In this document: positions 43,553 to 52,133 of the stretch, one piece after another
How positions within the stretch are numbered: the stretch's first letter is position 1
Layout of the letters: each line of letters begins with the position of its first letter
NCBI RefSeq assembly: GCF_004799685.1
Contig: NZ_CP031314.1
Coordinates: forward strand, 62,001 to 126,000
DNA: 64,000 bases
Origin: Halobellus limi
GTDB taxonomy: Archaea > Halobacteriota > Halobacteria > Halobacteriales > Haloferacaceae
Reading direction: 5' to 3'
Translations under genes and position numbers: made by a program
Notes under the pieces: model-generated
The model's input: the letters and a program-made list of their open reading frames with translations, nothing else
Told to the model about the DNA's origin: nothing
The model's database searches: none

Positions 43553-43849
43553 CTACGACGGAGTGGGTGCGTTCACATCTTCTAAATACTGACTTTCCCA
43601 CTCACGTCGCGCCTCGATTTCCCGTAATCCCCGTTGCGTGACCGTATACACGTTCGTCCGCTTGTCGAGTTCACCCTTCTCCAGCAGTCCTTTGTTGACG
43701 AGATCGTCGAGATTCGGATAGAGGCGGCCATGATTGATCTCCTGCTCGTAGTAGTCGTCGAGTTCGTCCTTGATTGCGAGCCCATGTGGTTCCTCGAGCC
43801 CGGTGGTTACGTACAAGATATCCCGCTGGAACCCAGTTAGATCGTGCAT
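43553..43849 (-). CDS. PadR-family transcriptional regulator
   Basis: A 98-residue winged-helix protein with GFQRDILYVTTGLEEPHGLAIKDEL, then HGRLYPNLDDLVNKGLLEKGE and a wing RTNVYTVTQRGLREI, the pattern of PadR proteins. It lies upstream of the Fic/Doc-like gene on the same strand (53-base gap), so it may control that gene or itself. Confidence 0.85.
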   Translation of the reverse strand: MHDLTGFQRDILYVTTGLEEPHGLAIKDELDDYYEQEINHGRLYPNLDDLVNKGLLEKGELDKRTNVYTVTQRGLREIEARREWESQYLEDVNAPTPS

Positions 43850-43949
43850 CTGCCTGTTCCCTATTTTTGAGGGGTGGCATATGTTCTCTCTGGTACTCAG
43901 AGGCGAATTCGGCGTGACTGGCCAGGAAGACTACGTGAGAACTTCGAAC

Positions 43950-43959
43950 CTTTATATGG
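43950..43959 (+). promoter_or_regulatory. TATA box of the DUF1931 gene
   Basis: CTTTATATGG is centred about 29 bases before the ATG at 43984. Confidence 0.4.
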
Positions 43960-43983
43960 TGGACAAGAGAAGTCCGCGATGGA

Positions 43984-44151
43984 ATGTCTGACCTCATCGT
44001 CAAAGCAGCCGTGAAGGACGAACTTTCGGAGCACAACGTCTCGGCAGATTTCTACGACGCCCTCAACGAAGAGGTCGCCGAACTGCTCGACGACGCCGCA
44101 GAGCGTGCTGAGGCCAACGACCGGAAGACGGTCCAGCCCCGCGACCTGTAG
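43984..44151 (+). CDS. DUF1931 histone-fold-like protein
   Basis: A 55-residue protein beginning MSDLIVKAAVKDEL, then DFYDALNEEVAELLDDAAERAEANDRKTVQPRDL. This is the short archaeal DUF1931 family, related to histone-fold proteins and thought to act in DNA packaging or regulation. The message appears leaderless. Confidence 0.8.
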   Translation: MSDLIVKAAVKDELSEHNVSADFYDALNEEVAELLDDAAERAEANDRKTVQPRDL

Positions 44152-44226
44152 GCCTGCGTAACGCAGCCAACCCCGGCACTCGAACGTAGCTTTTTGAGGT
44201 TCCTGTTCAGAAGTTAGAAAACGGAG

Positions 44227-45279
44227 ATGGCGGACGCACCGGATACCGAACGGCAGGCGGTCGAACCCGATGCGAGAGAGGTCCTTAGCGTGTCACAGCT
44301 GAACGACCGGATCGCGTCGGTCGTCCAGGACACGCCTGCCCTCAACGGTGTCCGCTGTATCGGCGAGGTCACTGACCTCCACAAGAACAGTACGGCGCTC
44401 TACTTCACGCTCACCGACGGCGAGGCCGAGCTCCCCTGCATGATCTGGGCGAACCGTTACCGGGAGATGGACGCTGACCTCGAGGACGGGACCGAAGTCA
44501 TCCTCGAGGGCGATATCGACTACTGGGTCGAAGGTGGGAAAATCGACCTCAAACCGTGGGAAGTGATCGTCGTCGGCGACGGCGACCAGGCGGCTGCCGT
44601 CGAGCGACTGCGAAGCGAACTCGAAGAGCGTGGCTGGTTCGACGACGAGCAGAAACAGCAACCGCCGGCGTTCCCGGAGCGGGTCGGCGTCGTCACGTCC
44701 CTTCGAGGAGACGCCCGGTACGACATCCAGAACGCGATTCACGGACAGGACCCCACCGTCGACATCCTGGTGAAGGACGCAACCGTCCAGGGGTCGAACG
44801 CGCCGACGTCTATCGCGAACGGCATTCACCATCTCGACCGCTCGGAGGACGTCGACGCCATCATTGTCGGTCGGGGCGGTGGGAGCGATTCGAACCTCCA
44901 GGCGTTCAACACCGAGCGGGTCGCGGAAGCGATCTTCACGACGAACACGCCGATCGTGACTGCCATCGGTCATACTGACGACCGACTGATCGCGGATCGG
45001 GTTGCGGATATGGCCGCGATCACGCCGACTGCCGCCGGCGAGTACATCGCGAAGTCCCGAAATGACTTCCTCGCCAGTGAGATCGAGCCGCTGGAGCAAC
45101 AACTGGAGGCCGCCTACGAGACCTTCGAGCAGGAGCACGAACACGAACAGGAACTGGCCGAGGCAGTCGAGGAGGCGACGGCCCCCGAGGGCCTTCCGCC
45201 GGTCTACTACAAGGCCGCAATCGCCGTCCTCCTCCTGCTGCTGTTGCTCATCACCGCTCTCTGGTTAGGAGTGATCTGA
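44227..45279 (+). CDS. xseA: Exodeoxyribonuclease VII large subunit with a C-terminal membrane helix
   Basis: A 350-residue protein with an OB-fold (VLSVSQLNDRIASVVQ, then GVRCIGEVTDL) and the catalytic core motifs VVTSLRGDARYDI, VGRGGGSDSNLQAF and AIGHTDDRLIADRVADM. Bacterial XseA is about 450 residues, so the long coiled-coil is shortened. Unusually it ends in a strongly hydrophobic stretch (about residues 325-348, LLLLLLLITALWLGV), suggesting membrane attachment. It is followed by xseB at a two-base gap. GGAG precedes the ATG. Confidence 0.85.
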   Translation: MADAPDTERQAVEPDAREVLSVSQLNDRIASVVQDTPALNGVRCIGEVTDLHKNSTALYFTLTDGEAELPCMIWANRYREMDADLEDGTEVILEGDIDYWVEGGKIDLKPWEVIVVGDGDQAAAVERLRSELEERGWFDDEQKQQPPAFPERVGVVTSLRGDARYDIQNAIHGQDPTVDILVKDATVQGSNAPTSIANGIHHLDRSEDVDAIIVGRGGGSDSNLQAFNTERVAEAIFTTNTPIVTAIGHTDDRLIADRVADMAAITPTAAGEYIAKSRNDFLASEIEPLEQQLEAAYETFEQEHEHEQELAEAVEEATAPEGLPPVYYKAAIAVLLLLLLLITALWLGVI

Positions 45280-45280
45280 G

Positions 45281-45463
45281 ATGGCGAAGGACCCCGACAT
45301 CAAACGCCGGATGGACCGCGTCGAGGAGATCATCGACCAGCTCGATGCGGACGAGGTGTCGCTCGAGGACGGGCGTGAACTCTACGACGAGGGCCAGGAA
45401 CTGCTAGCTGAAATCCGGGAACAGCTCCAAGACGGGGACGGCGAGGTCATCGAGATCGAGTGA
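45281..45463 (+). CDS. xseB: Exodeoxyribonuclease VII small subunit
   Basis: A 60-residue acidic protein with RMDRVEEIIDQLDADEVSLED and a coiled-coil-forming pattern typical of XseB. It is the usual partner of the large subunit directly upstream; together they digest single-stranded DNA. Confidence 0.85.
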   Translation: MAKDPDIKRRMDRVEEIIDQLDADEVSLEDGRELYDEGQELLAEIREQLQDGDGEVIEIE

Positions 45464-45493
45464 CCGCCGGTGGCGTCGACAAATCGCCAGAGC

Positions 45494-45537
45494 CTTAACC
45501 AACACTTCACCGGTAGCCTGCTGTGCTGTTGGTTAAG
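45494..45537. repeat. Perfect 11-bp inverted repeat after xseB
   Basis: CTTAACCAACA (45494-45504) and TGTTGGTTAAG (45527-45537) pair exactly with a 22-base spacer, 30 bases after the xseB stop. It could be an operator for the HExxH membrane protein or a terminator. Confidence 0.6.
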
Positions 45538-45614
45538 ATTGTGTCCGCCCCGAGCCAGCCTGCAGGCTTAACTACGAGGTTCGTCCATTTCGAAACGTGC
45601 GGGTCTGAGCTACG

Positions 45615-45989
45615 ATGCTACACGAGACGGTCTGGGTCTTCGGTGTCTATCTGGTGGCCTGTGGCGTCGCCTGGGTACTCCACGAGTCGGCTCACTACGC
45701 AGTCCACAGTCTCTATGCGGAGTCTGTCTCATTCGGCCTGAATCGACGAGGCCCATACGTCGACGCGGTCTACGAAGCGAGCGCCCCCACGCTCGCGATT
45801 CGGATCGGTTCAGTTGCTCCGACTCTTCTCTATACTCCCCTTGTCGTGGTTGGTATCGCCGGTTATCTCTCAGCGTATCCACTCCCCCAGCTGGATCCCG
45901 TTGGATGGTCGTTGGTGGCCGTTCCTCTCATCATCCTGATTTTCCCGACAGGTGGAGATATCCAGGCCTGTCTCGAAGCGGCGCACTAG
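45615..45989 (+). CDS. Membrane protein with HExxH motif
   Basis: A 124-residue protein with three to four helices. The first cytosolic border contains HESAHYAVH, a HExxH zinc-protease motif placed at the membrane as in site-2-type proteases. The second catalytic motif is not clear, so activity is uncertain. The start ATG at 45615 follows an AT-rich box about 45 bases upstream. Confidence 0.55.
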   Translation: MLHETVWVFGVYLVACGVAWVLHESAHYAVHSLYAESVSFGLNRRGPYVDAVYEASAPTLAIRIGSVAPTLLYTPLVVVGIAGYLSAYPLPQLDPVGWSLVAVPLIILIFPTGGDIQACLEAAH

Positions 45990-46112
45990 CCGTTCTTGAC
46001 ACGTATTGGGATTGCGTCAGACACACTCTTCATTAGTTACATAACCTGAATTGAAGAAATACGTTGGCCGTCAATATTTAGTAGATATGGCGCAAGTATG
46101 TGCAAATGTATC

Positions 46113-46397
46113 ATGGCACAAGCGAGTCCCCGCAGTAACCACTCTGAAGCTGACCCGGATGACCGGCCCTCCGTGTCAGTCGAAGCGTGGTTAGAGGCGG
46201 TCAGTAGAGAACTGGATCCCGCCGAGTGTGAGGGCCTCTCCGAACTCGGCATCTACTCGATCCACGAACACAGCAGCGCCCGCACGATCACCCTCCCCGA
46301 AGATGCGGACGAGTTCGAGGATGCGACGACGGTAAAGCAGTACTATTTCGAGGGCGAGGACTGCCCGCTCCTCATCGTTGCTCCACTGCAGGTCTAA
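46113..46397 (+). CDS. Small acidic protein, unrecognised
   Basis: A 94-residue protein rich in acidic residues with a C-terminal YYFEGEDCPLLIVAPL segment. Starts at 46113 (MAQASPRS) or 46098 (MCKCIMAQ); the TATA-like ATTTAGTA at 46077-46084 allows either. I do not know its family. Confidence 0.55.
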   Translation: MAQASPRSNHSEADPDDRPSVSVEAWLEAVSRELDPAECEGLSELGIYSIHEHSSARTITLPEDADEFEDATTVKQYYFEGEDCPLLIVAPLQV

Positions 46398-46417
46398 GTC
46401 GCTCTGTCGGTCGTAGA

Positions 46418-46621
46418 TCAGCAGTCGGCGTCATCCTCCTTGTGATCGGAGTAAAACTGGATGAGATACTGAAATCGAGCCGTATCGCTCGTGAAGGAGT
46501 CGAGTTCCTTCTGTAGCCACTCGTATTTCCCCTGAGGGATTCGCATATTGATTCGGGTCACATCGTCGTCGACGTCTGAGCCGGTGCTACCAGTGCTGGG
46601 CGCTGTATCGGCGTCTGACAT
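46418..46621 (-). CDS. Ribbon-helix-helix-type regulator
   Basis: A 67-residue protein with an N-terminal Ser/Thr-rich arm and the core VTRINMRIPQGKYEWLQKEL, typical of RHH/CopG-like DNA-binding proteins. The minus-strand CATATATCCC box lies about 29 bases before its ATG, so its message is leaderless. It is divergent from the conjugation operon, suggesting it controls that operon. Repeats of GAACTT lie in the shared upstream region. Confidence 0.65.
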   Translation of the reverse strand: MSDADTAPSTGSTGSDVDDDVTRINMRIPQGKYEWLQKELDSFTSDTARFQYLIQFYSDHKEDDADC

Positions 46622-46667
46622 TAGTTCGACTCAGGCTATGTGGTCGCATATATCCCCGTAGAATGGG

Positions 46668-46694
46668 AACTTCTCTAGAGAACTTGGAGAACTT
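46668..46694. promoter_or_regulatory. GAACTT repeats and TTCTCTAGAGAA palindrome between RHH and conjugation genes
   Basis: GAACTT occurs at 46668-46673, 46680-46685 and 46689-46694; the first two frame the 12-base perfect palindrome TTCTCTAGAGAA (46671-46682). This is a plausible operator for the RHH protein. Confidence 0.5.
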
Positions 46695-46760
46695 TGAACC
46701 ACTCCAAATTCATCCAAAATTTCTGACCTCTTTTGGTCGTGCTATCCTTTCCCACAAACG

Positions 46761-47183
46761 ATGTGTGCCAAGGTCCCCTCCGGCGAGACGCCGGCCAGTA
46801 CTGAGGAATCGACGTCCGTCATTCGGATCATCCACAGGTCCATCGGCCCGATTCTGCTGGCGCTCCTTCCGCTGATCCTGTTCGTGGGAACGGCGGCCGC
46901 GCAGTCGGATCCCGGCAGCGCCTTCTGTGATTCCAATATGGCCGACACCATCCAGAACATCTTCACCATCATCCAGTTCGGCGGCCCGCTCATCGGCGGT
47001 GTCCTCGCGCTCGGCGCGACGGTGGCGATCCCGTTCACCCGCCGGTCGGACTGGAAGAAGGAGATGAAGTCGGTCCGGAATCAGGGTCTGCTGTGGGGCG
47101 TGATCGTCGCGCCGCTCGGGACGGAGATTGTCCAGTTCATCCTGAACAACATCGTGGTCGGTGGCACGAGTTGTGGATTCTAA
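46761..47183 (+). CDS. VirB2/TrbC-like pilin subunit
   Basis: A 140-residue protein: a signal-like N-terminus (LALLPLILFVGTAAAQS), then FTIIQFGGPLIGGVLALGATVAIPF and a final helix. This matches the VirB2/TrbC pattern of conjugative pilins with two membrane helices. First gene of the conjugation operon. Its end overlaps the start of the next gene by 23 bases. Confidence 0.7.
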   Translation: MCAKVPSGETPASTEESTSVIRIIHRSIGPILLALLPLILFVGTAAAQSDPGSAFCDSNMADTIQNIFTIIQFGGPLIGGVLALGATVAIPFTRRSDWKKEMKSVRNQGLLWGVIVAPLGTEIVQFILNNIVVGGTSCGF

Positions 47184-48863
47184 CCACGCACCAGGATTCG
47201 CACTCGTCATGTCCGCCGTCCTCGTCGCATCGACAGCCGCCGTTCCAGCGGTCGCCCATCCCCCGAACAGTACCGACCACGGCGTCCCGGAGGAGACCTT
47301 TCACAAACTGTGGTCGGGGGATCAGGACGGCGCAACCGACGGCGCGAACCTGAGTAACGGGTCGGCAGTCAAGCAGCTCGGCGAGGGGACCGATGTCCCG
47401 TTTGATTCGCCCCCGCGGGCGGTCGAGCAATGGAACCGGGGTGACCACCAGGAGTTCCCGGCGACGAACAGCTCCGTGTCGATCCATCCGCCCGATGCCG
47501 ACCTCTCCAGCGGCCAGTTCATCAAGGAAGCCTATACCGAGGTGTTCGCCGTCCAGCCGTCCACACGAGCACGCCTGTCGCCGTCGCGACAGCCGCTCTA
47601 CGTCGCCCCAGATGGAACGCTCCGCGGGACCGTCGACTACCGGGTTGCGGTGCCGCCAGACGACACTTCCGGCGACCGGCGCGTCTACTGGAGTCTCGAG
47701 AGCCACCAGATCGAGGAGACGAAACTCCTCGTCGACGGTGACGAAGAGACGACGGCTGGTGGGTCTCACACGCCGGCGCTATCGTACTCCTTGGATGGGT
47801 ACGCCGGTGAGGAGCACCAACTCACGCTCCAGGCGAACATCTCGGTTCGGCTTCGGAAGGAGGTTGAGACCTGTACTGCCCACAACGACGAGGGCGACTG
47901 CACCAACTGGGAGAGTTCCGTATCATACCCGACCGAGAACGTCACGGTGACCGATTCCATCGAGGTCACGAAGTACGACCTCGCGGTCGCCGGCTTCATC
48001 GCCGAGTATCCGAACGGCGACCTCGGCCTCGTCGTCTACAAGAACCAGCCGTGGCTCGGCTACCAGTTGCCAAACGGTGACGTCCGGGGTGTCTGGCGGT
48101 TCTACTCGGCCCGAGACAAGGACTGGGATACGCTGGTCTACAGCTCGGACGATGGACAGCGGACTGCTCACTCGCCGCTCCATCCACTCCAAGTGAACGC
48201 GTATCCCATTGAGACGGGGCCGACGCCGTCGCCCCGTCAGAACGTGACGATACTGGACGTGTACGGAACGTCGACGTCGCCGCCGACGCTCCCGTCGAAC
48301 GTTCACTTGGATGTCCTCACGGAGCCGTACACGGCCAGCTACGGCATCGCGACGCGGGCCACGGCTGACGAACAGCCCGAGACCGTCCGTGCGTGGGGCC
48401 TCGTCAGAGGTGTCGAGGCGGAACGGCCCGCCGATGAGTTCGCTCGAATCCAAATCTACGAGAGCAACCTCACCCTGGAGGTGGTGAACCAGACCGAAGA
48501 CACCGTCACCGTCCGGGTTATCCTCCAGAACGCGAATACCGGCGCACCAATCAATACCAACGAACGGGACGGCTACGTCGTCGTCAACGGACAGCGGTTG
48601 AACACAACCGGCAACGGAACCGTTACGACGACGATTGAACGGCCCCTAGGCGGTGTGTCGGCCCGATACGAACCGGGTCACTGGTGGCTCAATCCCCCGG
48701 CTATACCGGTGACTCGGACACCGTGCTGCTGCAAGGCTCAGTGCTCCAGATAGTGTCGACGCTGTTCCGGATTGGCGTGCCGGTCTCGCTGTTCCTCCTT
48801 GCGGTGTTCTTCGTCGACCGAATCACCGGGTGGCGGATTTGGCCCCCATGGAGGTCCCTATGA
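47161..48863 (+). CDS. Large secreted surface protein, frameshifted near the C-terminal anchor
   Basis: The first frame (to 48753) encodes an exported protein of about 515 residues with a signal peptide (about residues 17-33) and many NxS/T sites. It then reads an unlikely end, RTPCCCKAQCSR. One base later in frame, from about 48705, the sequence continues YTGDSDTVLLQGSVLQ and then a membrane helix (SLFLLAVFFVDRITGW), ending at TGA 48861-48863. That stop overlaps the ATG of the next gene, so the second frame is the genuine end. A missing G in a C5G2 run near 48704 explains this as mutation or sequencing error. Start codons GTG 47161, GTG 47173 and ATG 47209 are all possible. Confidence 0.7.
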
Positions 48864-49762
48864 TGACCAGAGACAATCCTGCATCCAACGGTCGAGAGGT
48901 TGAGCGGTCCATTAGCCGACGCCGTCTCTTAGCCTGGTCAGGTACTGCTCTCCTCGCCGGCGTCGCCGGGTGTTCGGGGACAAACAACCCCGGTAATGGG
49001 ACGGAATCGCCGACAGGAACGTCGTCCCCACCCGCTGATTCCGTCTTCGAGGAGGTCGAATTCACGGGCCCCAACCTCGTCGTGACGCTGGCTGAGGATC
49101 ACGATGTCGACCGTCTCAATCTGATCGCCCCGGACGGAAGCACGTTTGAACAGACCACCGTCGCGGAAGGGGCGACGACTGCAGATCTCCAGATCCTCTA
49201 CAAATCCGGCGGCTCCTACGATACCGGTGAATACGAACTGGTCGCTGTTAGGGGCGAATCTTCGGATACGATGTCGATTGAGCTTCGTCCGGAGCTTAGC
49301 GTCGTAGATGTTGAGCCGGAGGTCGACGAAAGTGACCAGAACAGTACTGGTCGGCTCTTCATCACGGTGGAAAACACCGGTTCCGGGCCGACGTGGGTCT
49401 ACAATATTGGGTTCCGAAACGCCCCGTACTCGAATGCGCCGGAGGTTATCGAAGGAGATGGGATCGCCGATACGAGGTTTGAACGTCCACAGGATCCACA
49501 AGAGGAGTTCCTTCAGCCCAACACCGAGCAGAGATTCCTGAAGGGACGTGGAGTGCTGATCATCAGTGACGACGATTCGGTTTCGTGCGAGGGGGGTTCT
49601 GTCGAGTTGACCGTAGTCGTCCAAACCCCGCACGGTGATGTTGAACAGCCGATTCGCGCTGATCTAACCGGCGGCTACCATATCGATGACCAGGCCGCCG
49701 TCCAGCATCCCTGCAAGAACGTCGACATCGAACTACTACCTGGTGGTGGTGACGATGCGTAG
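48860..49762 (+). CDS. Exported lipoprotein of the conjugation operon
   Basis: A 300-residue protein with a Tat-type lipoprotein signal (SRRRLLAWSGTALLAGVAGC) followed by a Gly/Ser/Thr linker and beta-rich domain. It shares its start (ATGATG at 48860) with the stop of the gene before it. Function unknown; probably part of the surface end of the transfer apparatus. Confidence 0.75.
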   Translation: MMTRDNPASNGREVERSISRRRLLAWSGTALLAGVAGCSGTNNPGNGTESPTGTSSPPADSVFEEVEFTGPNLVVTLAEDHDVDRLNLIAPDGSTFEQTTVAEGATTADLQILYKSGGSYDTGEYELVAVRGESSDTMSIELRPELSVVDVEPEVDESDQNSTGRLFITVENTGSGPTWVYNIGFRNAPYSNAPEVIEGDGIADTRFERPQDPQEEFLQPNTEQRFLKGRGVLIISDDDSVSCEGGSVELTVVVQTPHGDVEQPIRADLTGGYHIDDQAAVQHPCKNVDIELLPGGGDDA

Positions 49763-51116
49763 GGTTCGTCGACGAGTGGTCTCGGCTGTCGCGGGTCTCG
49801 TCGGATTACTTCTTCTCGGACCAGCTCCAGTGGCTGCACAAAGCGACGGGGGCGGCGACGGTGGTGCCCTCGGTGATATCATCATTGGGGCGATTCAGGA
49901 ACTACTCCGGATTCTGTTCAGCCCTATTCGGACGGTTATCGAGAATCACGGCGATGCTGTTCTGCGAACTGTCGTGGGAACCCCACATCCCGATTCTGTC
50001 TTCAGTGCTCCCTCGAACGGTGCCTGGCCTCGAATCTACGACTTCTATTGGGAGACGATGATCCCGCTGACCCTCACGCTGTATGGACTCTCTCTCGGGA
50101 TTGTGATTTTCCTCGAGTCGACGAGCCACCTGTTCAATGGCTACCATCGTTCGAAGCTGAAGAAACGAGCCTTCTCGGGGCTGCTCGGCATCCTGTCGTG
50201 GTGGTGGATCGCAGCCCTCTCGCTCCGGTTTATGGACGCTTTGGCGGGGTTCCTTGTGCCCTCCGTCTCCGATATTACCCTCTTCCAGACCCTGTCGTTC
50301 TCGACGATGGGAGTCCTCGGCACAGTCGTCGCCCTGTCGACGAACTTCATCCTGTTCGTTCTCATCGGTCTGATTTACCTGGCTCGTCACCTCGCGCTCT
50401 ACCTGTTCGTCTTCCTGATGCCGTTGCTCATCGTCTTCTGGATTCCGGGAGTCGGTCCCTTCGCCTTGGCTTCGAAGTTTATGAAGAAGCTCGCGGGCTT
50501 CTACGTGCCGTTCCTGTTTATGACGGTTCCAGTCGCCCTTCTGTTCCGGCTTGGCGATATCCTCGGGACCAGCATTGGCCCATCTGCCGGCGAGTTCGGA
50601 GCGTGGCTGACTGCGCTCATCATCCCGCTGGTTGCCGTGGCGTCGCCGTTCATCCTCTTCTGGCAGGCGGGGGCTCTGTTCTTCATCGCCGATCGGGCCG
50701 CCCGGCACGTCTCGGCGCAGAAGGCTCGTGGGCGACTGTCCAGAGGCCGGGAACGGCTACAGTCGGCGAAGCAGGGCGGGAAGAACTTCGTCCGTGGAGT
50801 GCGCGACGAGCCGGCGGTCAAGAGCGGAGGGCAGTACGTGCTGAACTCCGGTGACTCCAGAGCGCACGCGACCGGCCAGCGCCTCAACACGACCGGCTCC
50901 CGTCTTCGCGAGGCGATTACGGACGGCGGCGGAGACGGCGGGCAAGGCGGCTCCGGTGGCGGCGGCGGTGGCTCGACCGCCAGTACCGGCTCTGGCGGGG
51001 ATGGCGGTGACAACGACGGGAGCGGAGAGTTCGAGCGGGACGAGGCTCTCCGCGACCCGCAGCCGCGGAACCGGAATCGCGAGTCGAGAGACGACCCGCC
51101 CCGATACATCCAGTAA
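49755..51116 (+). CDS. VirB6/TrbL-like membrane protein
   Basis: A 453-residue protein with a basic signal-like start (RRVRRRVVSAVAGLVGLLLL), eight or so membrane helices, and a C-terminal region rich in Gly, Ser, Arg and Asp. This is the layout of VirB6/TrbL inner-membrane proteins of type IV secretion. The ATG at 49755 overlaps the previous gene by eight bases. Confidence 0.65.
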   Translation: MRRVRRRVVSAVAGLVGLLLLGPAPVAAQSDGGGDGGALGDIIIGAIQELLRILFSPIRTVIENHGDAVLRTVVGTPHPDSVFSAPSNGAWPRIYDFYWETMIPLTLTLYGLSLGIVIFLESTSHLFNGYHRSKLKKRAFSGLLGILSWWWIAALSLRFMDALAGFLVPSVSDITLFQTLSFSTMGVLGTVVALSTNFILFVLIGLIYLARHLALYLFVFLMPLLIVFWIPGVGPFALASKFMKKLAGFYVPFLFMTVPVALLFRLGDILGTSIGPSAGEFGAWLTALIIPLVAVASPFILFWQAGALFFIADRAARHVSAQKARGRLSRGRERLQSAKQGGKNFVRGVRDEPAVKSGGQYVLNSGDSRAHATGQRLNTTGSRLREAITDGGGDGGQGGSGGGGGGSTASTGSGGDGGDNDGSGEFERDEALRDPQPRNRNRESRDDPPRYIQ

Positions 51117-51119
51117 ACC

Positions 51120-52133
51120 ATGAGCTCCGCAACTGACCCCGCAAAACGAATTCCGAAGTCGCTCGGTACCGACACCCAGTTCCTCGGGAAGTACTCCCTG
51201 ACGGACCTCGCCGTTGCGGGCCTTCCCGGTGTCCTGGTAGTCCTGGTGACGCAGGTCGTTATCCCACCGTCGCTCACGGTCCGCGGCATCCCGGTGTCTG
51301 CCCTCACAATCCCCCTCGCAGCGATTGCGATCGCCTTCGGTGGGCTGTTCGTCTACCTCACACCGGGCTACACCAACAGTCTCGACTGGCTCGGTCTGTT
51401 CGTGAACTTCCACCGCAGCGAGACGGAGATCGCCCACGAGGAGGCGAAGGAGTACACCCACGTCGAGCGCGTCTACCCGCGACACGACGCCATCGAGCGG
51501 ACGGATCGGGCCCTCGTCGGCGCGGTGCAGGTGTCGCCACCGACCATGGCGCTCGCGACCGACGAGGAGTGGGCCCAGAAGGCAGAGGCCTTCCAGGACT
51601 TCGTCAATACGACCGTCGAGTTCCCGATCCAGATTTACTCGACGACGCAGGCGTTCCCCGCCGACGAGTACGTCGGGCGGTACGAAGACCGGTTGAGCGA
51701 CCCCGACGTCAAATCTAACGAGAAACTCCAGGCGCTCATCGAGCACTACGTCGACTGGTACGACCGAGAGCTGGCGCAGCGCCAGATGACCATCCGCGAC
51801 CACTACGTCCTGATCCCGGTGCGGCCCGAGGAGGTCCGGTACGAACGGGCCAGCCTCCTCGAAAAGCTCGCTGGGATCCCCGTACTGGGCATCCTCGTCC
51901 AGATTGTCACGGCGCCGCCGGAAGAGGAGGAGCGAGCCGCGATGCTCGAGGAACTGGACGAGCGGCGCCGGCGGGTCGAGCGCGGCCTGCGTGGCATCGA
52001 GGGGTGTGACACGCGCCCCGTCGATGCGGCCGAACTCACCCGCCTAATCGCGGAATACTGGAGCGGTACGGAAATCGAGTACGGCGACCCCGAACAGGCG
52101 CTCCGCACGTCCCCCGTCATCACCAAATCATGA
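51120..52133 (+). CDS. Membrane protein preceding the VirB4-like ATPase (VirB3/PrgI-like)
   Basis: A 337-residue protein with two N-terminal helices (about 30-50 and 60-80) and a cytosolic soluble part. Its position before VirB4 and the helix layout recall VirB3/PrgI proteins; the soluble portion resembles the N-terminal domain of VirB4-like ATPases. Its last four bases overlap the VirB4 gene start (ATGA). Confidence 0.55.
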   Translation: MSSATDPAKRIPKSLGTDTQFLGKYSLTDLAVAGLPGVLVVLVTQVVIPPSLTVRGIPVSALTIPLAAIAIAFGGLFVYLTPGYTNSLDWLGLFVNFHRSETEIAHEEAKEYTHVERVYPRHDAIERTDRALVGAVQVSPPTMALATDEEWAQKAEAFQDFVNTTVEFPIQIYSTTQAFPADEYVGRYEDRLSDPDVKSNEKLQALIEHYVDWYDRELAQRQMTIRDHYVLIPVRPEEVRYERASLLEKLAGIPVLGILVQIVTAPPEEEERAAMLEELDERRRRVERGLRGIEGCDTRPVDAAELTRLIAEYWSGTEIEYGDPEQALRTSPVITKS

